A stretch of DNA of 64,000 nucleotides from Alphaproteobacteria bacterium (GCA_026982705.1 JALSGP010000042.1:1-64000); one strand, 5' to 3'. Shown: positions 25,294-34,707, numbered from the stretch's first letter. The notes: generated by a model from the sequence alone, not told the origin. Made by a program: numbers and translations.

Positions 25294-26610
25294 ATGGCGG
25301 TGGCGACGCCCATCCGACGGCCCGCGGAGGCGGGCTTCTTCAGCGGATCGCTGGCCGAGCGCGATCCCGAGGTGTTCGAGGCGATCCGCGGCGAGCTCGG
25401 GCGCCAGCGGGACGGCATCGAGCTCATCGCCAGCGAGAATCTGGTGAGCCGGGCCGTGCTGGAGGCCCAGGGCTCGGTACTCACCAACAAGTACGCCGAG
25501 GGCTATCCCGGCCGCCGCTACTACGGCGGCTGTGCCTGGGTGGACGTGGCCGAGAGCCTCGCCATCGAGCGCGCCAAGCGCCTCTTCGGCTGCCGCTTCG
25601 CCAACGTCCAGCCCCACTCCGGCGCCCAGGCCAACGAGGCGGTGTTCCTCGCCCTGCTGCAGCCGGGGGACGTGATCCTCGGCATGGATCTGGCGGCCGG
25701 CGGCCATCTCACCCACGGCGCCCGCCCCTCCATCTCCGGCCGGTGGTTCCGCGCCGTCACCTACGGCGTCCGCCGCGAGGACGGGCTGCTGGACTACGAG
25801 GAGATCGCCCGTCTCGCCGAGGCGCACCGGCCGAAGCTCGTCATCGCCGGCGCCTCCGCCTACGCGCGGGTGATCGACTTCGCCCGCTTCCGGGCCATCG
25901 CCGACTCGGTGGGCGCCTGGCTGATGGTGGACATGGCCCACATCGCCGGACTCGTGGCCACCGGTCACCACCCCTCCCCCTTCCCCCACGCCCACGTGGT
26001 CACCAGCACCACCCACAAGACCCTCCGCGGTCCGCGCGGCGGCCTCGTCCTCACCGACGACGAGGAGATCGCGAAGCGGATCGACCGCGCCGTCTTTCCG
26101 GGGCTGCAGGGCGGTCCCCTCATGCACGTGATCGCCGCCAAGGCGGTGGCCTTCGGCGAGGCGCTCCGGCCCGAGTTCCGCGACTACATCGCCGCGGTGG
26201 TGGAGAACGCCCGCACGCTGGCGGCGGTGATGGTGGAACGCGGGCTCGCCATCGTCACCGGCGGCACCGACACCCATCTCATGCTGGTGGACCTGCGCCC
26301 CAAGGGCATCCGGGGCAACGCCGCCGAACGGGCGCTGGAGCGCGCGCGCATCACCTGCAACAAGAACGCGGTCCCCTTCGATCCGGAGAAGCCGGCCGTC
26401 ACCTCCGGCATCCGCCTCGGCACGCCGGCCGCCACCACCCGCGGCCTCGGTCCCGAGGAGTTCCGCACCGTGGGCCATCTCATCGGCGACGTGCTGGACG
26501 CCCTCGCCCGCGATCCCGACGGCGATCCGGCGGTGGAGGCGCGGGTGGCGGCGCGGGTGCTGGAGCTCTGCCGCCGCTTTCCTGTCTATCCGGACCTCGC
26601 CCGGGTCTGA
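25294..26610 (+). CDS. glyA: Serine hydroxymethyltransferase
   Basis: GlyA uses pyridoxal phosphate to interconvert serine and glycine, loading the one-carbon unit onto tetrahydrofolate. The 438-residue protein has the folate/substrate block [19 protein letters not shown], the YPGRRYYGG loop and the PLP lysine in [13 protein letters not shown] (near 240). ATG 25294 was chosen because a GGAGAG site stands seven bases before it; an in-frame ATG 57 bases upstream has none. It diverges from the MBL-fold gene. Length and all motifs are normal. Confidence 0.97.
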   Translation: MAVATPIRRPAEAGFFSGSLAERDPEVFEAIRGELGRQRDGIELIASENLVSRAVLEAQGSVLTNKYAEGYPGRRYYGGCAWVDVAESLAIERAKRLFGCRFANVQPHSGAQANEAVFLALLQPGDVILGMDLAAGGHLTHGARPSISGRWFRAVTYGVRREDGLLDYEEIARLAEAHRPKLVIAGASAYARVIDFARFRAIADSVGAWLMVDMAHIAGLVATGHHPSPFPHAHVVTSTTHKTLRGPRGGLVLTDDEEIAKRIDRAVFPGLQGGPLMHVIAAKAVAFGEALRPEFRDYIAAVVENARTLAAVMVERGLAIVTGGTDTHLMLVDLRPKGIRGNAAERALERARITCNKNAVPFDPEKPAVTSGIRLGTPAATTRGLGPEEFRTVGHLIGDVLDALARDPDGDPAVEARVAARVLELCRRFPVYPDLARV

Positions 26611-26697
26611 GGCGGGCGACGGCGTGCTTGCGGCGGGCGCGCGGCTGTGGCCAAATCGCCGCGGCGGGTGCGCGGGCTCCCGAGGGAGAGGCAGGCC

Positions 26698-27591
26698 ATG
26701 CAGCTGCGCGGATCCATCGTCGCCCTGGTGACTCCCTTCGACGCCGACGGCCGCATCGACGAGCGGGCCTTCGCGGATCTGATCGAGTGGCACATCGCCG
26801 AGGGCACCCACGGTTTCGTGCCGGTGGGGACCACCGGCGAGTCGCCCACGCTCAGCCACGAGGAACACGAGCGGGTGGTGGAGCTGTGCGTGGAAGCGGT
26901 GCGCGGCCGGCGGCCGGTGATCGCCGGCACCGGCTCCAACTCCACCGAGGAGGCCATCCGCCTCACCCGTCACGCCCAGAAGGTGGGGGCGGAGGCGGCG
27001 CTGGTGGTCACGCCCTACTACAACAAGCCCACCCAGGAGGGCCTCTACGCCCACTACCGGGCCATCCACGACGCCACCGACATCCCCATCGTCATCTACA
27101 ACATCCCCGGGCGCTCGGTGGTGGACATGACGCCGGAGACCATGGCCCGGCTGGCGGAGCTCCCCCGCATCGTCGGCGTCAAGGACGCCACCGGGGACAT
27201 CGTGCGGCCGCTGGTGACGGCCGAGCGCTGCGGGCGCGACTTCGTCCAGCTCTCCGGCGAGGACGCCAACACCCTGGCCTTCCTCGCCCACGGCGGCGTG
27301 GGCTGCATCTCGGTCACGGCCAATGTGGCGCCGCGGCTGTGCGCGGAGGTCCACGAGGCCTGGTGGCAGGGCGATGCCGAACGGGCCCTCGCCCTGCACC
27401 GGCGACTGCTGCCGCTGCATCGGGCCTTGTTCCTCGAGACCAGCCCGGCACCGGTGAAGTATGCGCTGTCGGCCCTCGGTCGCTGTCGCGAGACGGTGCG
27501 GCTGCCGCTGGTGCCCCCGGGCGAGGCGACGCGCCGTGCCGTCGAGGCGGCGATGCGGAGCGCCGGCATCCTCGACCGGACGGATCCATGA
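26698..27591 (+). CDS. dapA: 4-hydroxy-tetrahydrodipicolinate synthase
   Basis: DapA condenses pyruvate with aspartate semialdehyde, the first step of the diaminopimelate/lysine branch. The 297-residue TIM barrel has [14 protein letters not shown], the catalytic tyrosine in [13 protein letters not shown], and the Schiff-base lysine near residue 161 in [11 protein letters not shown] 26698 is preceded by a strong purine-rich site (GAGGGAGAGG). Its stop overlaps the smpB start by four bases, a pairing common in Alphaproteobacteria. Confidence 0.97.
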   Translation: MQLRGSIVALVTPFDADGRIDERAFADLIEWHIAEGTHGFVPVGTTGESPTLSHEEHERVVELCVEAVRGRRPVIAGTGSNSTEEAIRLTRHAQKVGAEAALVVTPYYNKPTQEGLYAHYRAIHDATDIPIVIYNIPGRSVVDMTPETMARLAELPRIVGVKDATGDIVRPLVTAERCGRDFVQLSGEDANTLAFLAHGGVGCISVTANVAPRLCAEVHEAWWQGDAERALALHRRLLPLHRALFLETSPAPVKYALSALGRCRETVRLPLVPPGEATRRAVEAAMRSAGILDRTDP

Positions 27592-28064
27592 GCGGGGAGG
27601 CTGGCCGCCGGCTGGTGGCGCGCAACCGGCGTGCCTTCCACGACTATCACATCGAGGAGCGCATCGAGGCGGGCCTCCGGCTCACGGGCACCGAGGTGAA
27701 GTCGCTGCGCCAGGGGCGCGCCAACATCAACGAGGCCTATGCCGGCGAGATGGATGGGGAACTGTGGCTGTTCAATGCCCATATCCCCGAATACGCGCCC
27801 GCGGGCCGCTTCAACCACGAGCCGCGCCGTCCCCGCAAATTGCTCCTGAAAAAAAGGGAGATGGAGCGACTGATCGGTGCCGTGCGACGCCGCGGCTACA
27901 CCCTCGTCCCCCTCTCTCTCTACTTCAATTCCCGTGGCTGGGCCAAAGTGGAACTCGGCCTCGCCCTAGGCAAGAAGAAGTACGACAAGCGCGCCGCCGA
28001 GCGGGAGCGCGAGTGGCAGCGCCAGAAGGCGCGGCTGCTGCGCCACCGCACGCCGGTGGAGTGA
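27588..28064 (+). CDS. smpB: SsrA (tmRNA)-binding protein
   Basis: SmpB brings tmRNA to stalled ribosomes for trans-translation. The 158-residue OB-fold protein has [18 protein letters not shown], the [20 protein letters not shown] block and the basic C-terminal tail beginning [15 protein letters not shown], which acts in the decoding centre. Start and dapA stop overlap (ATGA). The tmRNA gene itself is not in the window. Its normal length and motifs leave no doubt. Confidence 0.97.
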   Translation: MSGEAGRRLVARNRRAFHDYHIEERIEAGLRLTGTEVKSLRQGRANINEAYAGEMDGELWLFNAHIPEYAPAGRFNHEPRRPRKLLLKKREMERLIGAVRRRGYTLVPLSLYFNSRGWAKVELGLALGKKKYDKRAAEREREWQRQKARLLRHRTPVE

Positions 28065-28134
28065 GCGGGCGTTAACGATTCCTCAGGATTCGGCGGTCAG
28101 GATCACCGCGGGCCGTGGACCGGGGTGGTCCCGC

Positions 28135-29013
28135 ATGTTCGCGATCGTCGGCATCGTCGTGGTCTTCGCCGCCGTCTTCGGGGGCTATACCGCCGCCGGC
28201 GGCAAGTTCGGCGTGATCCTGCACGCCCTGCCCTTCGAGCTCACCATGATCGGCGGCGCGGCCATCGGCGCCTTCCTCATCGCCAACGGCATGTCGGTGG
28301 TGAAGGGGCTGGCGGGCGACTTCAAGCTGATCTTCGGGGGTCCGAAGTGGAAGAAGGACGACTATCGTGACCTCCTGTCCCTCATGTTCATGATCGTCAA
28401 ACTCCTGAAAAGCAAGGGCGTGCTCGTCCTGGAACCCCATCTGGAGAAGCCCCACGAAAGCACGCTCTTCGCCAAGTTTCCCAAGATTCAGCACGACCAC
28501 TTCGCGCTGGACTTCATCGCCGACACCCTGCGCATGATGACCATGAGCATGGACGATCCCTATCAGGTCGAGGACCACATGCAGCGCCAGCTCAAGAAGC
28601 ACCACGCCGAGCTGCATGCCCGGGCGGCGGCGCTGCAGACCATGGCCGACGGCATGCCGGCGCTGGGCATCGTCGCGGCGGTGCTGGGCGTGATCAAGAC
28701 CATGTCGGCCATCGACCAGCCGGTGGAGGTGCTGGGCGAGATGATCGGCGGTGCGCTGGCGGGGACCTTCCTCGGCGTGTTTCTCGCCTACGGCTTCATC
28801 GGCCCCATGGCCTCGCGCCTCAACCAGGTCTACGAACAGGACGGGCAGTTCTACTGCATCATCCGCGACGCGCTGGTGGCCTATCTGCAGGGGCATTCGG
28901 CGCCGGTGGCGGTGGAGATCGCCCGCGGCAACGTGCCCACGGAATTCCAGCCCAGCTTCCACGAGATGGACGAACATCTCAACAGTCTGCCCGCCGATCC
29001 GCTCGCGGCCTGA
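28135..29013 (+). CDS. motA: Flagellar motor stator protein MotA
   Basis: MotA forms the proton-conducting stator of the flagellar motor with MotB in the inner membrane. The 292-residue protein has two N-terminal membrane segments (MFAIVGIVVVFAAVFGG and FELTMIGGAAIGAFLIANG), a large cytoplasmic loop with the charged part that touches FliG, and two C-terminal segments including the conserved proline stretch ADGMPALGIVAAVLGVIK. motB follows six bases after the stop. Upstream lies a GTTAAC motif that could be half of a CtrA site, but only half of it matches. No other flagellar genes are in the window, as is common for motAB. Confidence 0.96.
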   Translation: MFAIVGIVVVFAAVFGGYTAAGGKFGVILHALPFELTMIGGAAIGAFLIANGMSVVKGLAGDFKLIFGGPKWKKDDYRDLLSLMFMIVKLLKSKGVLVLEPHLEKPHESTLFAKFPKIQHDHFALDFIADTLRMMTMSMDDPYQVEDHMQRQLKKHHAELHARAAALQTMADGMPALGIVAAVLGVIKTMSAIDQPVEVLGEMIGGALAGTFLGVFLAYGFIGPMASRLNQVYEQDGQFYCIIRDALVAYLQGHSAPVAVEIARGNVPTEFQPSFHEMDEHLNSLPADPLAA

Positions 29014-29019
29014 ACCGCC

Positions 29020-30054
29020 ATGCCCGACGCCGAACGTCCCATCGTCGTCAAGAAGGTGATCGAGGAGGGTGGCCACGGCCATCACGGCGGCGCCTGGAAG
29101 GTGGCCTACGCCGACTTCGTCACCGCCATGATGGCCTTCTTCCTGCTGCTGTGGCTGCTGGCCACCGCCAGCGAGGACACTCTCAAGGGCCTCGCCGAAT
29201 TCTTCAGCGACGCCCAGGTCAACCGCGGCGAGCCGGGCGGTGTCGGCGGCATTCTCGACGGCATCACCGTCACCCCCATGGAGCCCATCGTGCCCGAGAC
29301 CACGACGCCCTTCAGCTTTCAGGTGGCGGTGCCGATGGTGGAGGAGGAGCGCGAGGGCGAGCCCACCCTCGAGCTCACCTTCGCCGACGGCGGCGCGGAG
29401 GAGGGCGGCAGCGGCGATGCCGAGGACCTGTCGGACGCCGCCTTCGAGGCGGAGCTCGCCCGCCGCGAGCGCGAGGCCTTCGAAGAGGTGAAGCGGGCGC
29501 TGGAGCAGGCGGTGGCGGAGGATCCGGAGCTGCGCGCCTTCTCCGACAATCTGCGCATCCAGCAGACCCCGGAGGGGCTCGAGATCGAGATCGTCGACCG
29601 CCGCGGCGAGGCCATGTTCCCCAGCGGCAGCGCCCGCATGTATCCGCACATGCGGGAGATCCTGCGGGCGGTGGTGGAGACGGTGCGGCGTCTGCCCAAC
29701 CGCATCCGGGTCACCGGCCACACCGACGCCCGCCCCTTCCGCCGCCGCGGCTACGACAACTGGCGGCTGTCGGTGGATCGGGCGCTGGCCACCCGCGAGG
29801 CGCTGGTGGAGCTGGGGCTGCCCGAGGGGCGCATCGTCGAGGTGTCGGGCAAGGCGGCGACGGACCCGCTGGTCCCGGACAATCCCTACGATCCGCGCAA
29901 CCGCCGCATCTCCATCCTGCTGCTGCGGGAACACGGCCACACCGGCGCCGGGACGGCGAAGGCGGCGGAGGGGCGCGGCGGCGCGGAGACCGGGACGGAC
30001 GGGGAGAAAAGCCGGGCGGAGCCCGTCGACGCCATCCTGGGGCTGCCCCGTTGA
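29020..30054 (+). CDS. motB: Flagellar motor stator protein MotB
   Basis: This 344-residue partner of MotA is anchored in the inner membrane and in murein. The short cytoplasmic start is followed by the single membrane segment YADFVTAMMAFFLLLWLLA, with the proton-carrying aspartate in YADF, and then a long acidic plug and linker (about 70-165). The OmpA-type murein-binding domain shows VTGHTDARPFRRRGYDNWRL and PDNPYDPRNRRISILLL. The linker is longer and more acidic (EEEREGEPTLE, EEGGSGDAEDL) than in enterobacteria. The protein ends with a charged disordered tail of about 40 residues. Confidence 0.95.
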   Translation: MPDAERPIVVKKVIEEGGHGHHGGAWKVAYADFVTAMMAFFLLLWLLATASEDTLKGLAEFFSDAQVNRGEPGGVGGILDGITVTPMEPIVPETTTPFSFQVAVPMVEEEREGEPTLELTFADGGAEEGGSGDAEDLSDAAFEAELARREREAFEEVKRALEQAVAEDPELRAFSDNLRIQQTPEGLEIEIVDRRGEAMFPSGSARMYPHMREILRAVVETVRRLPNRIRVTGHTDARPFRRRGYDNWRLSVDRALATREALVELGLPEGRIVEVSGKAATDPLVPDNPYDPRNRRISILLLREHGHTGAGTAKAAEGRGGAETGTDGEKSRAEPVDAILGLPR

Positions 30055-30103
30055 GCGGCCCCCGCTTCCGCGGGACGAGGCTCCCCGCGTCCGGTGCCCC
30101 CGC

Positions 30104-30143
30104 CCCCGTCGCCGCGGCTTCCCGTTTCCGCGGGGCGACGGGG
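30104..30143. terminator. Strong hairpin after motB, possible terminator
   Basis: Ten bases at 30104-30113 pair with 30134-30143, and four more (30114-30117 with 30128-30131) pair past a two-base bulge, closing a ten-base loop. It starts 50 bases after the motB stop. No T tract follows, so it may act in 3'-end stabilisation or Rho-dependent ending instead. Confidence 0.45.
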
Positions 30144-30288
30144 CGGCGGCGCATCGCCGACGAGGGGACGAGAACCGGACGACGGCCGGCGCCGGGCCAT
30201 CCGGGCCGCGTTCACCCGGAGGGATGCATCGGCGCCGATGGGGCGGCCGCGGGTCTCCACCGGGACTCGCCCGGCGACCTGCGGATCT

Positions 30289-30369
30289 CCGCGGGCGGCG
30301 TGGGCTGCGACCTGTCGCCGACATCGCTGAGGCGGCGGCGAGGGCCGACCGCGGGCGGCGTGGGCTGCG
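30289..30369. repeat. 21-base direct repeat, two copies exactly 60 bases apart
   Basis: The same 21 bases, containing GCGGGCGGCGTGGGCTGCG, occur at 30289-30309 and 30349-30369 with a 39-base unrelated spacer. The flanks differ, so this is a discrete repeat, not a duplicated segment. The 60-base period is a multiple of three, so it could once have been coding, but no convincing protein is present. Its role is unknown. Confidence 0.75.
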
Positions 30370-30665
30370 CCCGCCCGGTCCACGGGACGCGGTCGCCGTC
30401 GCCTCCGGATCCGCACCCTTCCCACGCGGCGACGGCCCACGCGCCGCTCCCGCACGGGTTCATCCGCCGCCGCGGCGGCACCCGGCGACCCACGGCCCCG
30501 TCCGCACCCCCGCCGCCCCTCCACCCTCGCCCGCGGCGGCCTTCCGCGTCTCCCCGACACGGCGGCCGGACCGCGTACCGCCCCGTGCCGGCCGGCGGAT
30601 CCCCGTCCCGGGTTCCGCACGAGGATTCGCGCCCCGCCGTGCCCCGGTGCCGGCCGGCCGCCGTC

Positions 30666-30968
30666 TCAGGCGAAGGCGCGGCGCGAGCCCCGGCAGCTCA
30701 CGAACAGCAGCAGGCCCGGCACCAGCAGCACCACGAAGGCCGGGAGCGAGAGGAGGAAACGGACGGGCACCCAGGCGAGGCTGCCGAGGGTCCGCTCCAC
30801 CAGCCCCTGGAAGCCCACGAGGCTGTTGGCGTGGACATTGTACCAGATCCTGCCCAGCGAGACCGGTTCGTAGCCGCCGGTGGCCCAGATCATGAGCACC
30901 TGGGCGAAGGCGGTCGCCGCCGCCAGCACCAGCAGTCCGTAGCCCAGCGCGTAACCGAACCGCCGCAT
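30666..30968 (-). CDS. Small membrane protein (100 residues)
   Basis: I do not recognise a named family, though similar short proteins occur in Alphaproteobacteria. The N-terminus MRRFGYALGYGLLVLAAATA is a membrane segment or uncleaved signal. YEPVSLGRIWYNVHANSLVG is a polar middle expected outside the membrane, and LLSLPAFVVLLVPGLLLFVS a second membrane segment. The predicted topology is two helices with both ends inside. ATG 30968 was chosen because the hydrophobic start begins there. It lies 135 bases downstream of bamE on the same strand and might share its transcript. Confidence 0.7.
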   Translation of the reverse strand: MRRFGYALGYGLLVLAAATAFAQVLMIWATGGYEPVSLGRIWYNVHANSLVGFQGLVERTLGSLAWVPVRFLLSLPAFVVLLVPGLLLFVSCRGSRRAFA

Positions 30969-31103
30969 CGGCCGCCGTCCTCCCGACACCGCGCCCCAGA
31001 TGGTGGTGGCGGGGGGAGGGGACAAGCGGCCGTCGCCGGCGGGATTCGTGGCCCGACCGGGGTGCGGCGGGGCGACGCCCGCCCCGTCGCCGGCGCGGGC
31101 GGA

Positions 31104-31556
31104 TCAGGGCTCGTCGTGGGCGCGGCGGCCGGTGAAGCGGCCGATGTTCTGGATGAGCTGGCGGAAGATGCTCTGCTCGTTGCCGAGGGTGGGCGTGCGA
31201 TCGGCCACCGGCTCCACCGCCCGCGCCCGATCGAGACCGCGGGTCTCCACCTTTTCCACCACGTCGCCGTCGTCGAAGGTGATGACCACCACCTGCTGGT
31301 CCGCCACCTCCCGGCGCGTGGCGGTGCGGGCGATGGTCTGGCGCACGTAGAGCCAGGTGGCCGGATCGAAGGGCGCCACCGTCGAGGGCGAACCCAGGAG
31401 CTGCACCACCTCCTCCCGGGTGGTGACGCCCGGACGGATGGCGGCGAGATCGCTCTCGGCGAAGCGCTGGCCGCGCTGGTCGACCATCGGGCTGCAGGCG
31501 AGAAGGCCCGAAAGGAGCATCGGTGTGGCGAAGGCGACGACGAGCCTGCGAGGCAT
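31104..31556 (-). CDS. bamE: Outer membrane assembly lipoprotein BamE (SmpA/OmlA)
   Basis: BamE is a lipoprotein part of the complex that folds beta-barrel proteins into the outer membrane. The 150-residue protein begins with a lipoprotein signal whose lipobox is LLAC. The SmpA/OmlA domain shows IRPGVTTREEVVQLLGSPS and ATWLYVRQTIARTATRR. It is divergent from the ubiquinol-cytochrome c chaperone gene 89 bases away, an arrangement common in Alphaproteobacteria. The C-terminal part (about 110-150) is longer than in Escherichia coli, as usual in this class. Confidence 0.93.
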   Translation of the reverse strand: MPRRLVVAFATPMLLSGLLACSPMVDQRGQRFAESDLAAIRPGVTTREEVVQLLGSPSTVAPFDPATWLYVRQTIARTATRREVADQQVVVITFDDGDVVEKVETRGLDRARAVEPVADRTPTLGNEQSIFRQLIQNIGRFTGRRAHDEP

Positions 31557-31584
31557 GGCGGTCTCCGTTCCCCGGTCTTCCGAC

Positions 31585-31612
31585 TTGTCCCGTTCCCCCG
31601 GTCCAATATGAA
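31585..31612 (+). promoter_or_regulatory. Possible sigma70-type promoter for the bc1 chaperone gene
   Basis: TTGTCC (31585-31590) and TATGAA (31607-31612) stand 16 bases apart, each matching four of six consensus positions. They sit in the 89-base gap between divergent bamE and the chaperone gene, about 34 bases before the latter's ATG. The match is modest, and the spacing and AT content are the main support. Confidence 0.35.
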
Positions 31613-31645
31613 CGGAGCCGGGGGCGGCGACCAGAGGAGAGGGGC

Positions 31646-32158
31646 ATGGGCTGGCTGCGACGATGGCGGCGGCGGCGACTCGGGGAGGAAATGGCGGCCC
31701 GCCGCTACGGCGAGGTGGTGGCGTGGGCGCGCGATCCCATCCTCTACGCCCGCTACGGCGTGCCCGACACGCCGGAGGGGCGTTTCGAGATGCTGGTGCT
31801 GCACCTGGTGGCCGCCGCCTGCGGGCTGCGCCGTGCCGGCGAGGAGACGCTGGCCCAGGCGCTGGTGGACCTGTTCTTCGCCGACCTCGACCGCAGCCTG
31901 CGCGAGATGGGCGTGGGCGATCTCTCGGTGGGCCGCCAGGTGAAGCGGCTGGGTGAACTGTTCCTCGCCCGCTCGCGGCGGCTCTCCGCCGCCCTCGCCG
32001 GCGGCGGTGACGGCGAGGCGGACGTGGTGGACCTGCTGCGGCGCAATCTGCCGATGCTGGAGATGGACGGGGCGACGGCCATCGCCCGCCGTCTCTTCGA
32101 CCTCGCCGATCACTGCACCCGATCGGCCGCGAGAAAGGCCACCACCGGCGCGATCTGA
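31646..32158 (+). CDS. Ubiquinol-cytochrome c chaperone family protein (CBP3/UQCC1-like)
   Basis: Members of this family help assemble cytochrome b of the bc1 complex; CBP3 is the yeast relative. The 170-residue helical protein shows ARDPILYARYGVPDTPEGRF and FEMLVLHLVAAACGLRRAGE. ALVDLFFADLDRSLREMGVGDLSVGRQVKRLGELF is the conserved core in this family, which fixes the call. No signal peptide. ATG 31646 follows an AGAGGAGAGG site. Its 3' end overlaps the convergent hydrolase gene by 49 bases. Confidence 0.92.
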   Translation: MGWLRRWRRRRLGEEMAARRYGEVVAWARDPILYARYGVPDTPEGRFEMLVLHLVAAACGLRRAGEETLAQALVDLFFADLDRSLREMGVGDLSVGRQVKRLGELFLARSRRLSAALAGGGDGEADVVDLLRRNLPMLEMDGATAIARRLFDLADHCTRSAARKATTGAI

Positions 32159-32994
32159 GCGGGATCCATCAGCGCCGGCGCATGGCCCACGCCGGCGAAG
32201 GTCCGCACCTCCGTCCCCGGCCGCCTGCGCACCATCTCCGCCACCACCGCCTCCGGCAGGATGGGGCTCTCGGCGCCCCGCAGCACCAGCACCGGTTCCG
32301 CGAGCCGGGCGAAGCCGTCCCACAGGTCGATGTCGGCGACGGCCCGGGCGAGGAAGGGCTCGCGGATGCGGGGATCGTAGTGGAGGCGGAAGCGCCCCGC
32401 GCCGTCGCGCCGGGCCGAGTGGAGGGCGAGATGGCGCCACTGGGCGTCGGTGAGGGGGCCGAAGCCGTGGTGGACGGCGCGCAGATGGGCCTCCAGCGCA
32501 TCGAGGGTGGGAAAGACGGGATCGCGGCCCAGATAGTCGGCGATGGGGGCGAGGGCCTCCCTCGGCACCCACGGGCCGATGTCGTTCAGCACCAGCCGGC
32601 CGATCCGCTCCGGGGTGTGGCGCGCGAGTTCCAGCGCCACGAGCCCGCCCATGCTGGTGCCGACCCAGTCCACCCGCCCGATCTCCAGCCGGTCCACCAA
32701 CAGCATCACGTCGCGGGCGTAGGTGGGGAGGTCGTAGCCCCCGGGATCCGGGAGCGGATCCGAGGCGCCGCGGCCGGCCACGTCCAGTTGCAACACCCGC
32801 CGGCCGCGGGCGGCCAGCGCCAGCGCCAGGGCGTCGAAGTCGCGGGCGTTGCGGGTGAGGCCGTGGACGCACAGCACCGGCCTCGGATCGTCCCGCGGCC
32901 CGCGGACGAAGACGGCGAGCCGACGGTGACCGGCGGCGGGGCCGAGATCCACCCGCAGCCGTTCCGGCAGCGGTTCGCCTTCGCCTCCCTGCAC
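32110..32994 (-). CDS. Alpha/beta-fold hydrolase
   Basis: This 294-residue cytoplasmic hydrolase has the oxyanion region VLCVHGLTRNARDFD. The nucleophile elbow GTSMGG puts the catalytic serine near residue 117, and the late histidine is in AGVGHAPALMD. Such enzymes act as esterases, lactonases or C-C bond hydrolases; the substrate cannot be told. The GTG at 32994 was preferred to an upstream ATG because a strong GGAGG site precedes it at the right distance and the extra residues are low complexity. Confidence 0.85.
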   Translation of the reverse strand: MQGGEGEPLPERLRVDLGPAAGHRRLAVFVRGPRDDPRPVLCVHGLTRNARDFDALALALAARGRRVLQLDVAGRGASDPLPDPGGYDLPTYARDVMLLVDRLEIGRVDWVGTSMGGLVALELARHTPERIGRLVLNDIGPWVPREALAPIADYLGRDPVFPTLDALEAHLRAVHHGFGPLTDAQWRHLALHSARRDGAGRFRLHYDPRIREPFLARAVADIDLWDGFARLAEPVLVLRGAESPILPEAVVAEMVRRRPGTEVRTFAGVGHAPALMDPAQIAPVVAFLAADRVQ

Positions 32995-33036
32995 GGACCC
33001 TCCTCCCCTCCCGACGACCCCGTCCCGCACCGGCGC

Positions 33037-34707
33037 TCAGGCCTCGTGCGCCCGCAGCTTGCGCTCGGTCATGCGGCACAGCATCACCACCGGCACCAGC
33101 CCGGCGGCGACGATCATGAGCGAGGGCACGGCGGCACCGGCGAGGCGTTCGGTGGTGGCGAGCCGATAGGCCTCGACGGCGAGGGTGTCGAAGTCGAAGG
33201 GCCGCAGCACCAGCGTCGCCGGCAGCTCCTTCATCACGTCCACGCACACCAGGATGGCGGCGCTGGTGAGATGGGGCCGCAGCAGCGGCAGATGGACCCT
33301 GAGGAAGGTGGCGAGCCGGCCGTGACCGAGGCTGCGGGCGGCGTCGGTCAGATGGGGGCCGATGCGGGCGAGACCGGCCTCCAGCGGATTGTAGGCCACC
33401 GCGAAGAAACGCACGAGATAGCCGTAGACCAGGGCCAGCAGCGTGCCGGAGAACAGCAGGCCCCGATGGCCGAGGACCCCGGCCAGGGCATGGTCCACGG
33501 TCCCGAGGGTGACGAGGAGGCCGACGCCGATCACGGCACCGGGGACGGCATAGCCGAGGGTGGCGGTGCGCAGGGTGACGCGCGCCAGCCGGCCCGGCGC
33601 CTCCCGGGCCGCCACCAGCATCGCCAGGGCCACCACCACGATCACCACCGCCGCCAGCAGCGCCACCTGGAGGGTGTCGGCGGTGAGGGCCAGCAGACGT
33701 CCGAGGGAGGGAGCCTCCCGCCGGTCCAGGGCCATGAGCCCGAGCGCCAGGGCCGGCAGCAGGAAGCCCAGAAGCCAGGGGGCGGTGCAGAGCGCCGCCG
33801 CCGCCCCGCCGCGCCAGCCGGCGAGCCGCGGACGGTGGCGACGATAGAGATGGGTGGTGCGGGGCGCGAAGCTGGCCCGTCCCCGCAGCAGCCGTTCGGC
33901 GAGCAGGATCAGCGCCACCGCCGCCACCAGCAGGGAGGAGAGCTGGGCGGCGGCCGCCGGCGCGCCGAGGGCGTACCAGGCGCGGTAGATGCCGGTGGTG
34001 AAGGTGGGGACGCCGAAGAAGGAGACGGCCCCGAAGTCGGCGAGGGTCTCCATGGCCACGAAGGCAAGCCCCGCCGCCACCGCCGGCCGCGCCAGCGGCA
34101 GCCCCACCCGGTGGAAGGCGCCGAAGCCACTGCAGCCGAGGGTGCGGCTCACCTCCAGCGCGCACTGGGACTGTTCCACGAAGGCGGCCCGGGCGAGGGC
34201 GTAGACATAGGGATAGAGGGCGAGGGCGAGGACGAAGACGGCCCCGCCCAGGGAACGGATCTCCGGAAAGACGTAGTCGCCCACGCCCAGGCCGGTCGCG
34301 GCCCTGAGCCAGCTCTGCACCGGCCCCGTGACGTCCAGGAGATCGGTGTAGGCATAGGCCAGCACGTAGGCCGGCATGGCGAGCGGCAGCAGCAGCGCCC
34401 AGGAGGCCACCCGCCGCCCCGGGAAGTCGTACATGGCCACGAGCCAGGCGCAGGCGGTGCCCACCGCGCCGGTCACCAGCGCCACGCCCGCGAGCAGCAG
34501 GGCGCTGTTGGCCACGTAGTCCCACAGCACGGTGGCGGCGAGATGGCGCCAGAGGTCGCCGCCGCCGGTGCTCTGCGCGAAGACGGCCAGCACCGGGGCG
34601 GCGACGAGGAGTGCGGGCACCAGCAGCACCGCCCGGCGCAGCAGCGGGCCGACGCCGAGAGCCGGCGCGCTCGCCTCCGGTCCGAATCGTGCGCTGCCCA
34701 CCGCCAT
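33037..34707 (-). CDS. Iron(III)-type ABC transporter permease (FbpB/SfuB-like, double domain)
   Basis: This 556-residue inner-membrane protein has about twelve membrane segments in two homologous halves, each with an EAA-type loop (LEVSRTLGCSGFGAFHRV and TDAARSLGHGRLATFLRVHL), as in Fbp/Sfu iron permeases. Such permeases are normally flanked by a periplasmic iron-binding protein and an ATPase. Neither is adjacent here, so they must be encoded elsewhere. ATG 34707 is where the conserved sequence begins. The gene diverges from the HNH gene over about 108 bases, which contain AT-rich patches but no clear Fur or Irr box. Confidence 0.9.
   Translation of the reverse strand: MAVGSARFGPEASAPALGVGPLLRRAVLLVPALLVAAPVLAVFAQSTGGGDLWRHLAATVLWDYVANSALLLAGVALVTGAVGTACAWLVAMYDFPGRRVASWALLLPLAMPAYVLAYAYTDLLDVTGPVQSWLRAATGLGVGDYVFPEIRSLGGAVFVLALALYPYVYALARAAFVEQSQCALEVSRTLGCSGFGAFHRVGLPLARPAVAAGLAFVAMETLADFGAVSFFGVPTFTTGIYRAWYALGAPAAAAQLSSLLVAAVALILLAERLLRGRASFAPRTTHLYRRHRPRLAGWRGGAAAALCTAPWLLGFLLPALALGLMALDRREAPSLGRLLALTADTLQVALLAAVVIVVVALAMLVAAREAPGRLARVTLRTATLGYAVPGAVIGVGLLVTLGTVDHALAGVLGHRGLLFSGTLLALVYGYLVRFFAVAYNPLEAGLARIGPHLTDAARSLGHGRLATFLRVHLPLLRPHLTSAAILVCVDVMKELPATLVLRPFDFDTLAVEAYRLATTERLAGAAVPSLMIVAAGLVPVVMLCRMTERKLRAHEA

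Larger units (their letters stand above)
30055..30665. other. Non-coding GC-rich stretch of about 610 bases with hairpin and direct repeat
   Basis: Open frames exist on both strands but have proline-, arginine- and alanine-rich translations without any family pattern, so I call this non-coding. It holds a long imperfect hairpin just after motB and a 21-base direct repeat. No T tract, tRNA, promoter or known element is visible. This is the longest gene-free stretch in an otherwise very compact window. Confidence 0.6.

Noticed and set aside
28071-28086. Possible CtrA site (GTTAAC region) before motA
   Set aside because: TTAA is followed after seven bases by TCAG, so only half of TTAA-N7-TTAA matches. 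Not enough to call.
30212-30493. Small open frame on the minus strand with repeated QPTPPA
   Set aside because: The repeat in the translation comes from the 21-base DNA repeat; there is no ribosome site and no family pattern.
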